Below, piece by piece: positions 1 to 4,938 of a stretch of DNA of 5,299 nucleotides (positions within the stretch are counted from its first letter, which is position 1; every line of letters starts with the position of its first letter). Made by a program: the position numbers and the translations under genes. The stretch is taken from the NCBI GenBank assembly GCA_012518155.1, contig JAAYTC010000164.1:1-5299 (forward strand), given 5' to 3'. Below the pieces are notes generated by a model. That model searched no databases. It was given only the letters and a program-made list of their open reading frames with translations, and had not been told where the DNA came from. The DNA is from Bacteroidales bacterium (GTDB taxonomy: Bacteria; Bacteroidota; Bacteroidia; Bacteroidales; Dysgonomonadaceae).

Positions 1-2
1 CA

Positions 3-47
3 GCCACTCGAGAAGATCTGTACATGGTGGTACATGGTAACGAATGA
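3..47 (+). CDS. Possible C-terminal end of a plus-strand gene (partial, unidentified)
   Basis: Reading frame 3 is open from the window edge to a TGA at 45-47 and ends with ...REDLYMVVHGNE. The hydrophobic-then-polar composition looks like an ordinary protein C-terminus. The hairpin that starts eight bases after the stop would suit the end of a gene. Only 14 codons are visible and frame 1 is also open across this stretch, so the call is tentative. No family can be assigned. If real, this gene converges on the GlsB-like gene and is the only gene in the window ending in TGA. Confidence 0.25.
   Translation, partial: ATREDLYMVVHGNE
21..38. repeat. Short tandem repeat TACATGGT x2
   Basis: TACATGGT occurs at 21-28 and again at 31-38, separated by GG, which gives a 10-base period. 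It lies inside the possible C-terminal codons at the left edge. No function can be inferred, and two copies of an 8-mer this close may be chance. Confidence 0.4.
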
Positions 48-77
48 AAAAAACCGATGCCCCTAAAAGGCACATCG
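47..77 (-). terminator. Probable rho-independent terminator of the GlsB-like gene
   Basis: Read on the minus strand, CGATG (77-73) pairs with CATCG (59-55). Inside there is a T-G wobble, a G-G mismatch and a CCT/AGG stem around a TTT loop. One G and then seven T (53-47) follow directly. It begins about 30 bases after the GlsB-like stop codon. On the plus strand the hairpin is followed by the T-rich stretch 80-93, so it might also serve a gene arriving from the left. The stem is short and imperfect, hence moderate confidence. Confidence 0.55.
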
Positions 78-107
78 ATCTTTTATGGTTTTTCAGGAGG
101 CTACACG

Positions 108-356
108 CTAAACCCGTCTACGCCTAAATAAAGAAATAATCCAGAGCAATATTATGGCCCCGATAAGCGCCGTGATAAGGCTGCCAATAACACCCCCCGC
201 GGCAATGCCCAGCAATCCGAAAACCCATCCTCCGATAACGGCACCGGCTATCCCAACGAGTAGGTTAACGATAAATCCGAAACCATCACCCCGCATTAAA
301 AGGCCTGCTAACCATCCGGCTACTGCTCCGATAATAATCCACCATATCCATCCCAT
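108..356 (-). CDS. GlsB/YeaQ/YmgE-family small membrane protein
   Basis: This is an 82-residue, glycine-rich, very hydrophobic protein of the GlsB/YeaQ/YmgE family, also called transglycosylase-associated protein. Three membrane segments are visible at about residues 3-20, 27-48 and 55-77, and the chain ends in the basic tail RRRRV. The family pattern is present: GAVAGWLAGLL near the N-terminus, then GFGFIVNLLVGIAGAVIGG, then GVIGSLITALIGA. Length matches the family. Members sit in the inner membrane and are often induced by stress or general stress sigma factors, but their biochemical role is not established. The ATG at 356-354 has no Shine-Dalgarno sequence before it, which is common in Bacteroidetes. 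The gene is probably monocistronic, with a candidate terminator just downstream and a 126-base gap upstream to nspC. Confidence 0.93.
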   Translation of the reverse strand: MGWIWWIIIGAVAGWLAGLLMRGDGFGFIVNLLVGIAGAVIGGWVFGLLGIAAGGVIGSLITALIGAIILLWIISLFRRRRV

Positions 357-482
357 AATTTAATATTTTAGATGTTAATACTATTTTGAGCACTTGATGT
401 TATATCTCTATCAACATCAGCTTCTCATCGTTTTAACGTAATTGACTACAAATAGTTTAACAAACAAACAAAAAATCGTTCG
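357..482. other. AT-rich intergenic region between nspC and the GlsB-like gene
   Basis: This 126-base non-coding stretch should hold the end of the nspC transcript and the promoter and leader of the GlsB-like gene. On the minus strand it opens with a T-rich run (TTTTTTGTTTGTTTG, 475-461) right after the nspC stop codon, but no convincing stem precedes that run. No clear pair of TTTG and TAnnTTTG promoter elements was found. It contains the inverted repeat listed separately and the short palindrome CGTTTTAACG at 428-437. Confidence 0.6.
395..419 (-). promoter_or_regulatory. Inverted repeat in the leader of the GlsB-like gene
   Basis: TGATGTT (395-401) and AACATCA (413-419) form a perfect 7-bp inverted repeat around an 11-base spacer. 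A further GATGTTA lies at 371-377 in the same orientation as the left arm, so three copies of the same half-site fall within 50 bases. They lie 15 to 63 bases upstream of the GlsB-like start codon, where an operator or leader hairpin could act. The regulator is unknown; this is a positional inference from a short AT-rich repeat. Confidence 0.35.
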
Positions 483-761
483 TTAACTCATCCGATGCTT
501 ATAATCATGATACCCAAACTCCCTGTAAATTTCGAAGTCACCCCCTACCGTCCATATACCCATCGAAGGGTGTGAAACCCCGTTGAACATCGTCGTTTTC
601 ACGGTGGTATAGTGAATCATATCTTCGAAAACCATCCAATCCCCCACTTTCAACGGCTCGTCGAACGACCAATCCCCCATGAAATCGCCGCTCAAACAGC
701 TATTTCCTCCCATCCGGTAGGTGGGTTTATCCGGTATCGGATCGTGGTAGGCCCCTCTTAT
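483..761 (-). other. nspC: NspC distal piece beyond the TGA
   Basis: Ninety-two sense codons continue in the frame of the upstream piece and end at TAA (485-483). They begin IRGAYHDPIPDKPTYRMGG and include GNSCLSGD, GDWSF, FEDMIHYT and a terminal REFGYHDYKHRMS, all typical of the NspC C-terminal beta domain. There are no further stops or frameshifts, so loss of function, if real, is recent, or the region is still translated. On its own this piece would not fold as a known enzyme. Confidence 0.8.
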
Positions 762-764
762 TCA
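762..764 (-). other. In-frame TGA at codon 288 of nspC
   Basis: The minus-strand reading is ATG CCC TAT AAA CCA TGA ATA AGA GGG, translated MPYKP-stop-IRG. The first start codon after the stop is the ATG at 713-711, inside the conserved MGGNSC motif, so it is not a natural start. Single-base routes to TGA lead from Arg, Gly, Ser, Leu, Trp or Cys codons. A glutamate codon, which I recall as common here in relatives, would need two changes. Confidence 0.9.
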
Positions 765-1625
765 TGGTTTATAGGGCATCTCAAGGCAGTCGGGCATATG
801 ACACGCGAAAGAAACGTTCAACATGGCCGTCATCACGCCCCCGTTCTCCACGATATCTGCCACGGTAGCAACAAGTACCCCGGTCTCCCAAACAAACGCG
901 CTGCCCGGCTCCAAGATAACCTCGAGATGAGGATAACGCTTTTTCAATCCCTTCAACACAACAATCAAGTGGTTTACATCGTACTCCTCGTGCGTGATCA
1001 GGTGCCCACCGCCCAGGTTGAGCCATTTTATCTGTCTAAATAGATGTCCAAATTTACGTTCTACCACTTCCAGCGTTTTTTCGAGATCGTAAGAGTTATT
1101 CTCGCACAGGTTGTGAAGATGTAACCCCGTGATCCCTTCCGGTAATTGCTCACCAATCGTGTCGAGCGTTACTCCCAGCCTCGATCCTGGAGCACTGGGA
1201 TTGTAGAGGTCGGTATCCACCACCGAGAATTCAGGGTTGATCCTTAACCCGCATTCAATTTTTTTTCCCGACCCTCGCACCTCCGGGTAATAACGCTCGA
1301 ACTGCGAAAGCGAATTAAAGGTGATATGACTGCTGTATTCGAGGAACAGGGGAAAATCATAATCGGTGTATGCAGGTGCGTAGGTATGTGCCAGATTGCC
1401 CATCTCCTCGTATGCTAGCCGGGCTTCCGCGACAGAGCTAGCGGTTGAATGGTTGATGTACTCTCGGATGATGGGAAATGACTTCCACATGGCAAAAGCT
1501 TTGAATGCCAAAATTATTTCCACTCCCGCTTCTTCTTTTACGGAGCGGATTAATCGCAGGTTTTTTCGTAAAAGATCCTCCTCCAGCACGTAGCATGGGG
1601 AGGGTATTTTTGATAGATCAATCAT
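762..1625 (-). CDS. nspC: NspC N-terminal piece, the product made if TGA terminates
   Basis: If the TGA acts as a stop, translation yields 287 residues covering the whole TIM-barrel-like PLP domain, from MIDLSKIPSPCYVL to the family motif MPYKP. PLP binding through K42 and the GGGH loop could persist. In this fold the active site is completed across the dimer by a cysteine loop from the C-terminal domain, and that loop is absent here, so activity is not expected. A residual structural or PLP-binding role cannot be excluded from sequence. Confidence 0.75.
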   Translation of the reverse strand: MIDLSKIPSPCYVLEEDLLRKNLRLIRSVKEEAGVEIILAFKAFAMWKSFPIIREYINHSTASSVAEARLAYEEMGNLAHTYAPAYTDYDFPLFLEYSSHITFNSLSQFERYYPEVRGSGKKIECGLRINPEFSVVDTDLYNPSAPGSRLGVTLDTIGEQLPEGITGLHLHNLCENNSYDLEKTLEVVERKFGHLFRQIKWLNLGGGHLITHEEYDVNHLIVVLKGLKKRYPHLEVILEPGSAFVWETGVLVATVADIVENGGVMTAMLNVSFACHMPDCLEMPYKP

Positions 1626-1636
1626 AAATCAGTCAG

Positions 1637-2176
1637 CTAAATTTTATCAGAATAGGTGCCAATATGCACTTTTTCCCAGTGCAGGTTTTCTATATCGGCA
1701 GGAGTTCGCTCTTTCTCTTTTTTGCCAAAGGCAATTATACACAATACCTCCAATGGCATGGGTACTTCCAGCAAATCGTTGATATATTCTCCGGATGTCA
1801 CGTTTTCGGAATAAAATCGGTTTCTAACCTGAATCCAACAGCTGCCGATGCCCAACTCTTCAGCTTGCATCTGCATGTTAATGGCCGCGATAGAAGCATC
1901 TTCCACCCACGCGTCGCTCACCAATGGATTTCCGATAACCACAACCAAAAGTGCTGCATCCGCTATAAACTCGGCACTTTTGGGCTTACATTTCGAGAGC
2001 TTCTCGCCCATTTCCTTATCTTCGACGGCAATAAACTCCCAAGAATGCCTATTTTTTGAAGTCGGCGACAGCAGAGCAGCCTCGAATATTTTCTTTGTCT
2101 CATCCGGGGAGAGCAACTCCTCTCTGTATTTCCGAATACTCCTGCGACGTATCTGTAACTGTTGAAAATTGTTCAT
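1637..2176 (-). CDS. Nitroreductase-family FMN-dependent oxidoreductase
   Basis: This 179-residue protein belongs to the nitroreductase fold, whose members are cytosolic dimers using FMN and NAD(P)H to reduce nitro compounds, quinones or flavins. The phosphate-binding start RRRSIRKY lies at residues 10-17, SPTSKNRHSWEFIAV at 37-51, the helix DASIAAINMQMQAEELGIGSCWIQ at 93-116, and the closing strand LEVLCIIAFGKKE near 142-154. Length suits the short single-domain class. The physiological substrate cannot be told from sequence. I chose ATG 2176-2174: a possible upstream TTG (2203-2201) falls inside the likely -7 promoter element. The gene is first in an operon with nspC (11-base gap) and divergent from the hemerythrin/LuxR pair. 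That context suggests redox or nitrosative stress, but this is inference. Confidence 0.9.
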   Translation of the reverse strand: MNNFQQLQIRRRSIRKYREELLSPDETKKIFEAALLSPTSKNRHSWEFIAVEDKEMGEKLSKCKPKSAEFIADAALLVVVIGNPLVSDAWVEDASIAAINMQMQAEELGIGSCWIQVRNRFYSENVTSGEYINDLLEVPMPLEVLCIIAFGKKEKERTPADIENLHWEKVHIGTYSDKI

Positions 2177-2200
2177 TGTTCGTAGTTTAATTATTCGCTG

Positions 2201-2208
2201 CAATAATA
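2201..2208 (-). promoter_or_regulatory. Candidate -7 element of the nitroreductase-nspC operon
   Basis: The minus strand reads TATTATTG from 2208 to 2201, seven of eight matches to the Bacteroidetes -7 consensus TAnnTTTG. It lies 24 bases before ATG 2176, giving a leader of roughly 18 bases. Upstream context CCATTTTTT-nnn-TAT mirrors the opposite promoter, which supports it. No clear -33 TTTG is seen at the usual distance. Confidence 0.5.
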
Positions 2209-2211
2209 CAA

Positions 2212-2257
2212 AAAAAATGGGAGACTTCCGATCGTGCCCGACGTTTCACCATTTTTT
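2212..2257. promoter_or_regulatory. Inverted repeat between divergent promoters, candidate operator
   Basis: AAAAAATGG (2212-2220) and CCATTTTTT (2249-2257) are perfect 9-bp inverted arms. If A2248 is bulged out, pairing continues inward as GAGAC (2221-2225) with GTTTC (2243-2247), including one G-T pair. The palindrome CGATCG sits near the centre at 2229-2234. Each outer arm ends three bases short of a -7 element. This puts the repeat over the -10 to -55 span of both promoters, where a shared regulator could bind. The LuxR-type protein encoded downstream is one candidate ligand, by position only. Confidence 0.5.
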
Positions 2258-2260
2258 CGC

Positions 2261-2268
2261 TATCTTTG
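2261..2268 (+). promoter_or_regulatory. -7 promoter element of the hemerythrin-LuxR operon
   Basis: TATCTTTG matches the Bacteroidetes primary sigma factor -7 consensus TAnnTTTG at every defined position. The ATG follows 28 bases later, giving a short leader of about 20 bases that is A-rich and lacks a Shine-Dalgarno sequence. A -33 TTTG is not obvious; the nearest is TTTC at 2244-2247, closer than usual, which may mean activator dependence. Confidence 0.65.
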
Positions 2269-2296
2269 TACCGTATGAGATAAAAAAATTCACCCC

Positions 2297-3013
2297 ATGT
2301 ATCATTCGTCGAAAATCAGGGTAAAACCCTCCGTGAAGATGGCCGACCTAATCGATGCGAACCCCCGTCTGTTGCTCATGCTTCAGCATTTCAATATCGA
2401 TTTCAGGGTAAGCGATCAAACCGTGCAGCAATTGTGTGAACAGTACGACATCAGCGAGAACTTGTTTGTCCACATTGCTAACTTGTTCAATGGTTTTAAC
2501 ACCAAGGGTTTTCAACTCAACACCCAGAAGGAACTGATACAGGTAGTTAATTTTTTAAAAGAAACGCACGACTATTATCGTTCCGATAAATACCCGCAAA
2601 TCAGTTCCTATATCCGCCATTTGCAGGAAAACCACCCCGAACGCGAGATTAAGATGCTAGAGAAGTTTTTTAACGATTACTTCGTGGAAGTGCTCGACCA
2701 TCTTGATTACGAGGACAATATTGCTTTTCCCTATTTTCTCTCGTTATGGGAAAACGAAGCGCACGACGATACCCAAGAAAGGTACTCCTCCAACGAGTAT
2801 AGCGATCATCATACCGATATAGAATTGAAATTAAAAGATTTGAAAAATCTCCTACTCAAGTACGTGAAGATCGATAACGATCTGGATGTCAGGCGAAAAT
2901 TGTTTTTTTCTTTATACGAGCTGGAGTTTGATTTATATATTCACTCTTTAATCGAGGAGACCATATTGATTCCTTCCGGAGTGAGTTTCGAGGAGAATCG
3001 CGATGCAAAATAG
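2297..3013 (+). CDS. Hemerythrin-domain di-iron protein, YtfE/RIC/ScdA-like
   Basis: This 238-residue cytosolic protein resembles the YtfE/RIC/ScdA group, di-iron proteins linked to iron-sulfur cluster repair and NO handling. Residues 10-50 resemble the ScdA_N (DUF542) segment (MADLIDANPRLLLMLQHFNIDF). The Cys-Cys that normally follows is replaced by RVS, leaving only Cys47 nearby. Residues 80-225 form a hemerythrin-like helical bundle with a full candidate ligand set: H91, H135 with E139 (HxxxE), H171 or H172, and H216 with E220 (HxxxE). Spacing between these is close to that in RIC. An iron centre is therefore likely, whereas cysteine-dependent repair chemistry is doubtful. The start ATG fits the -7 element. 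The gene overlaps the LuxR-type gene by 11 bases, which suggests a functional pair. The signal sensed (oxygen, NO or iron) is unknown. Confidence 0.85.
   Translation: MYHSSKIRVKPSVKMADLIDANPRLLLMLQHFNIDFRVSDQTVQQLCEQYDISENLFVHIANLFNGFNTKGFQLNTQKELIQVVNFLKETHDYYRSDKYPQISSYIRHLQENHPEREIKMLEKFFNDYFVEVLDHLDYEDNIAFPYFLSLWENEAHDDTQERYSSNEYSDHHTDIELKLKDLKNLLLKYVKIDNDLDVRRKLFFSLYELEFDLYIHSLIEETILIPSGVSFEENRDAK
2991..2996 (+). promoter_or_regulatory. Shine-Dalgarno sequence for the LuxR-type gene
   Basis: AGGAGA lies six bases before ATG 3003, inside the end of the hemerythrin gene. It is the only clear Shine-Dalgarno sequence before a start in this window. It supports this start and the 11-base overlap, and allows efficient reinitiation by ribosomes finishing the upstream gene. 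Confidence 0.65.
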
Positions 3014-3608
3014 AACCCCCATTCATATTGCCCTATTAGAAACGTCCCGGATTATCTGCGAGGGGATCCAGGCTATTTTATACCAGTCACCCGAATTAGA
3101 TGCCCGTGTACATCGGGTAGAGGACCTTGAAGAGCTTGGTGAATTACTTGAGAATCAATCTACCGACATCTTGATTGCCAGCCCCGTCCATTTTGTAAAC
3201 CGAGAAAAGGAGATCAATTCGATCCGTAAAGAGTTTCCTACCCTTTCAATAGCAGTCATCGACTACGGGGTAATGCGCCAGTCGCCACTCCCACACGATG
3301 CCACGCTTTCGTTGTATGATACCCCCGATCATATCGTTCAGTCGCTGCTGAAATTGGTGAATAAGAACCGCCTCTTTTGTAAAATGCATCAGGACGACAA
3401 CCTCACCAAACGAGAGATCGAGGTTTTAACCGGCGTGGTGAATGGGCTTTTGAACAAAGAGATTGCCGAGCAGTTAAACATCAGCGTACACACGGTGGTG
3501 CGCCATCGTAAAAACATCACCACGAAGACCGGTATCCGTAGCCAATCGGGACTCACCATCTACGCCATCTCAAAAAAGATCGTCAATATCGAGGATATCG
3601 AGATTTAA
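3003..3608 (+). CDS. LuxR-type transcriptional regulator with degenerate receiver domain
   Basis: The 201-residue protein has a C-terminal LuxR/NarL-type helix-turn-helix at about residues 133-194. It carries the family signature LTKREIEVL, then NKEIAEQLNISVHTVVRHRKN, then KTGIRSQSGLTIYAI. Residues 6-120 follow the length and alternating pattern of a response-regulator receiver. The N-terminal acidic pair is replaced (LLETSRII), and the strand that should end in the phosphorylated Asp reads DILIASPVHF, with Ala/Ser there. Phosphorylation by a histidine kinase is therefore unlikely. Regulation may instead come from a partner protein, and the overlapping hemerythrin gene is the obvious candidate. 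Targets are unknown; the mirrored promoter upstream of both divergent operons is a reasonable guess. The adjoining E2 gene converges on this one with four bases between stops. Confidence 0.88.
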   Translation: MQNRTPIHIALLETSRIICEGIQAILYQSPELDARVHRVEDLEELGELLENQSTDILIASPVHFVNREKEINSIRKEFPTLSIAVIDYGVMRQSPLPHDATLSLYDTPDHIVQSLLKLVNKNRLFCKMHQDDNLTKREIEVLTGVVNGLLNKEIAEQLNISVHTVVRHRKNITTKTGIRSQSGLTIYAISKKIVNIEDIEI

Positions 3609-3612
3609 CCCC

Positions 3613-4929
3613 CTACTCTTCCATCAGCATGGCCACGGGATCATCGAGGGCTTCCATCACCCTCTTTATAAAGCGAGTGGTCTCTCCACCGTCCACCACA
3701 CGGTGATCCACGGTGAGCGAGAGCGGCATGATATTTCCAATTACGATCTCATCCTCTTTCACGATGGGTGTTTTCAGGATTCGCCCTACCCCCAGTATCC
3801 CCGCTTGCGGATAATTAAGTACCGGGGTCGCGTAAATGCCCCCGATGGAGCCGAAGCTGGTAATCGAGAAGCAGCCCTCTTTCATATCTCCCAACGTTAA
3901 CTTCCGAGCACGTGCCCGTTCGGCCAGGTCGCCCACCTCCTTCGCGATCTCGAAGATGGTCAACCGGTCCGCGTCCCTTACTACCGGGACTACCAGTCCA
4001 TCGGGTGCGTCTACCGCGATGCCGATATGGTAGCGGTTACGGACTACTATCCGGTTATTTTCCATATCGATCCGGGAGTTCAATTGTGGGTGACGCTTCA
4101 ACGCCTGTGCCACCGCCTTCACGATAAAAGGGAGGTAGGTTAACTTCACTCCTTTACCGGCAAACCACTCCTTATAACTTGCCCTTATCTGCATCAAGCG
4201 AGAGATCTCCACCTCTTCGAAAACCGACATATGCGCGGCGTTCAGTTTGGAGTGCAGCATATTACGAGCAATAGTTTTTCGAATCTGCGTGAGCGGGAGA
4301 TAAGTTTCATCTCCATTAGGCGCGGGAGATGATTGAGAACTTTTCGTTCGTGTGGACTCCTGTCCCGATCGCTCGTTGAAATCCTGTATATCGGCTCTTC
4401 TGACTCTGCCCGAAGGACCACTCCCCGGTACTTGGTTTATATCGATTCCCAGCTGCTTGGCCATCGCTCTTGCCACGGGCGTTGCAAGTGCTTTGCGTGT
4501 CTCGCCTCCGCTCTCCTTGCCGGCTGTTTCGCTACTTTCGTCGCTCGCGTCCAACACATCACCTTTCGATGCTACTTCCATAGTTCCCACCACTGCTCCC
4601 GCGTCTTCGGGTTCCTGTATAGGAAGGGTTTGAGCCATTTCACCAACCTCTTTATGTTGCTCTTGATCCTGTTCTTGTTCTTGATCGTGGGATGCACCGG
4701 TTATCTCCACGAGGGGTGTACCCACGCGAATCACGTCCCCCACTTTTCCGTGGAGCACGGCAATGCTCCCCTCTTTTGGCGACGGGATATCGGCCACCAC
4801 TTTATCGGTTTCCATTTGCACCAACGGGTCACCCACCTTCACGGTATCTCCCTCCTTCACGTACCATTCCAGAATGGTTCCTTCGTCGAGCCCCTCGCCC
4901 AGATCGGGGAAATTAAATATAAATTTCAT
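3613..4929 (-). CDS. 2-oxoacid dehydrogenase E2, lipoyl dihydrolipoamide acyltransferase
   Basis: E2 forms the core of a cytosolic 2-oxoacid dehydrogenase complex. It takes the acyl group from E1 on a lipoyl arm and passes it to CoA. The 438-residue protein has one lipoyl domain at 1-77 with the lipoylated lysine K43 in METDKVVAD. A polar Glu/Gln-rich linker covers 80-145, and a peripheral-subunit-binding domain lies at 148-184 (TPVARAMAKQLGI, GSGPSGRVRRADI). After a second linker comes the catalytic domain at about 207-438. The catalytic motif DHRVVDGG places His409 and Asp413, and SFGSIGG and NYPQAGILGVG are also present. Length is normal and no defect is seen. It sits nine bases after the E1 gene and is probably co-translated with it. 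Pyruvate versus branched-chain substrate cannot be decided here; the E1 tail and the Bacteroidales setting slightly favour a branched-chain type. Confidence 0.95.
   Translation of the reverse strand: MKFIFNFPDLGEGLDEGTILEWYVKEGDTVKVGDPLVQMETDKVVADIPSPKEGSIAVLHGKVGDVIRVGTPLVEITGASHDQEQEQDQEQHKEVGEMAQTLPIQEPEDAGAVVGTMEVASKGDVLDASDESSETAGKESGGETRKALATPVARAMAKQLGIDINQVPGSGPSGRVRRADIQDFNERSGQESTRTKSSQSSPAPNGDETYLPLTQIRKTIARNMLHSKLNAAHMSVFEEVEISRLMQIRASYKEWFAGKGVKLTYLPFIVKAVAQALKRHPQLNSRIDMENNRIVVRNRYHIGIAVDAPDGLVVPVVRDADRLTIFEIAKEVGDLAERARARKLTLGDMKEGCFSITSFGSIGGIYATPVLNYPQAGILGVGRILKTPIVKEDEIVIGNIMPLSLTVDHRVVDGGETTRFIKRVMEALDDPVAMLMEE
4657..4686 (-). repeat. CAA/GAA-rich imperfect repeat in the E2 linker
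   Basis: Codons 82-91 of E2 read DQEQEQDQEQ, encoded by alternating GAT/GAA/GAG and CAA/CAG codons in a 6-base rhythm. The repeat lies in the flexible linker right after the lipoyl domain, where length change would be tolerated. Such linkers are commonly Ala/Pro-rich in other E2 proteins, so the Glu/Gln make-up is a mild peculiarity. Confidence 0.6.
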
Positions 4930-4938
4930 ATGATATGA

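Larger units (their letters stand above)
483..1625 (-). pseudogene. nspC: Carboxynorspermidine/carboxyspermidine decarboxylase with in-frame TGA
   Basis: NspC is a PLP-dependent decarboxylase of the alanine-racemase-fold (DapDC/ODC) group. It removes CO2 from carboxyspermidine or carboxynorspermidine in the alternative cytosolic polyamine pathway. The full frame is 381 codons, the usual family length. Visible features are the PLP lysine candidate K42 (LAFKAF), HLHNLCE at 169-175, the phosphate-binding GGGH at 205-208, EPGSAF at 239-244 and CHMPDCLEMPY at 275-285. The partner-subunit active-site cysteine motif GNSCLSGD lies at about 307-314. Codon 288 is TGA. The codons on both sides remain in one frame, reading MPYKP-stop-IRGAYHDP, so no frameshift is involved. 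Without readthrough the product loses that cysteine and most of the C-terminal beta domain. The ATG at 1625 lies 11 bases after the nitroreductase stop, implying co-transcription. A sequencing error or suppression remains possible. Confidence 0.9.

Noticed and set aside
440..475. Bacteroidetes promoter for the GlsB-like gene (ACTATTTG plus nearby TTTG copies)
   Set aside because: It matches the -7 consensus at only two-thirds to three-quarters of its defined positions, and the TTTG copies are too close to serve as a -33 element.
461..482. Rho-independent terminator after nspC
   Set aside because: There is a T-rich run (TTTTTTGTTTGTTTG on the minus strand), but no stem of useful length directly before it.
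483..713. A separate 76-residue gene starting at ATG 713
   Set aside because: The ATG is an internal methionine of the conserved MGGNSC motif and there is no ribosome binding site; it is the tail of nspC.
714..761. Frameshift between the two nspC pieces
   Set aside because: The distance between the pieces is a multiple of three, and the intervening codons translate to family-like sequence in the same frame; only the TGA interrupts it.
729..764. Selenocysteine insertion at the nspC TGA, with hairpin ATCCG-ATAC-CGGAT (742-729) as a SECIS-like element
   Set aside because: The hairpin has only five base pairs and no SECIS features I can recognise, and this position is not a catalytic Cys/Sec site in NspC; the active-site cysteine lies about 22 codons downstream.
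2177..2203. TTG start at 2203 adding nine residues to the nitroreductase
   Set aside because: The TTG coincides with the end of the likely -7 element, and the added residues (MQRIIKLRT) precede a natural ATG at 2176.
2211..2258. Inverted repeat between the divergent operons acting as a terminator
   Set aside because: Although A-tract, stem and T-tract resemble a bidirectional terminator, both flanking operons start here and no transcript is expected to arrive.
3586..3602. Direct repeat ATATCGAG x2 at the end of the LuxR-type gene
   Set aside because: It encodes the acidic C-terminus IEDIE; two short copies inside coding sequence are most simply explained by codon choice.
4333..4938. Long plus-strand open frames opposite E2
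   Set aside because: They are antisense shadows of the E2 gene with cysteine- and serine-rich translations that resemble no protein family; the same applies to the plus-strand frames opposite nspC and the nitroreductase.
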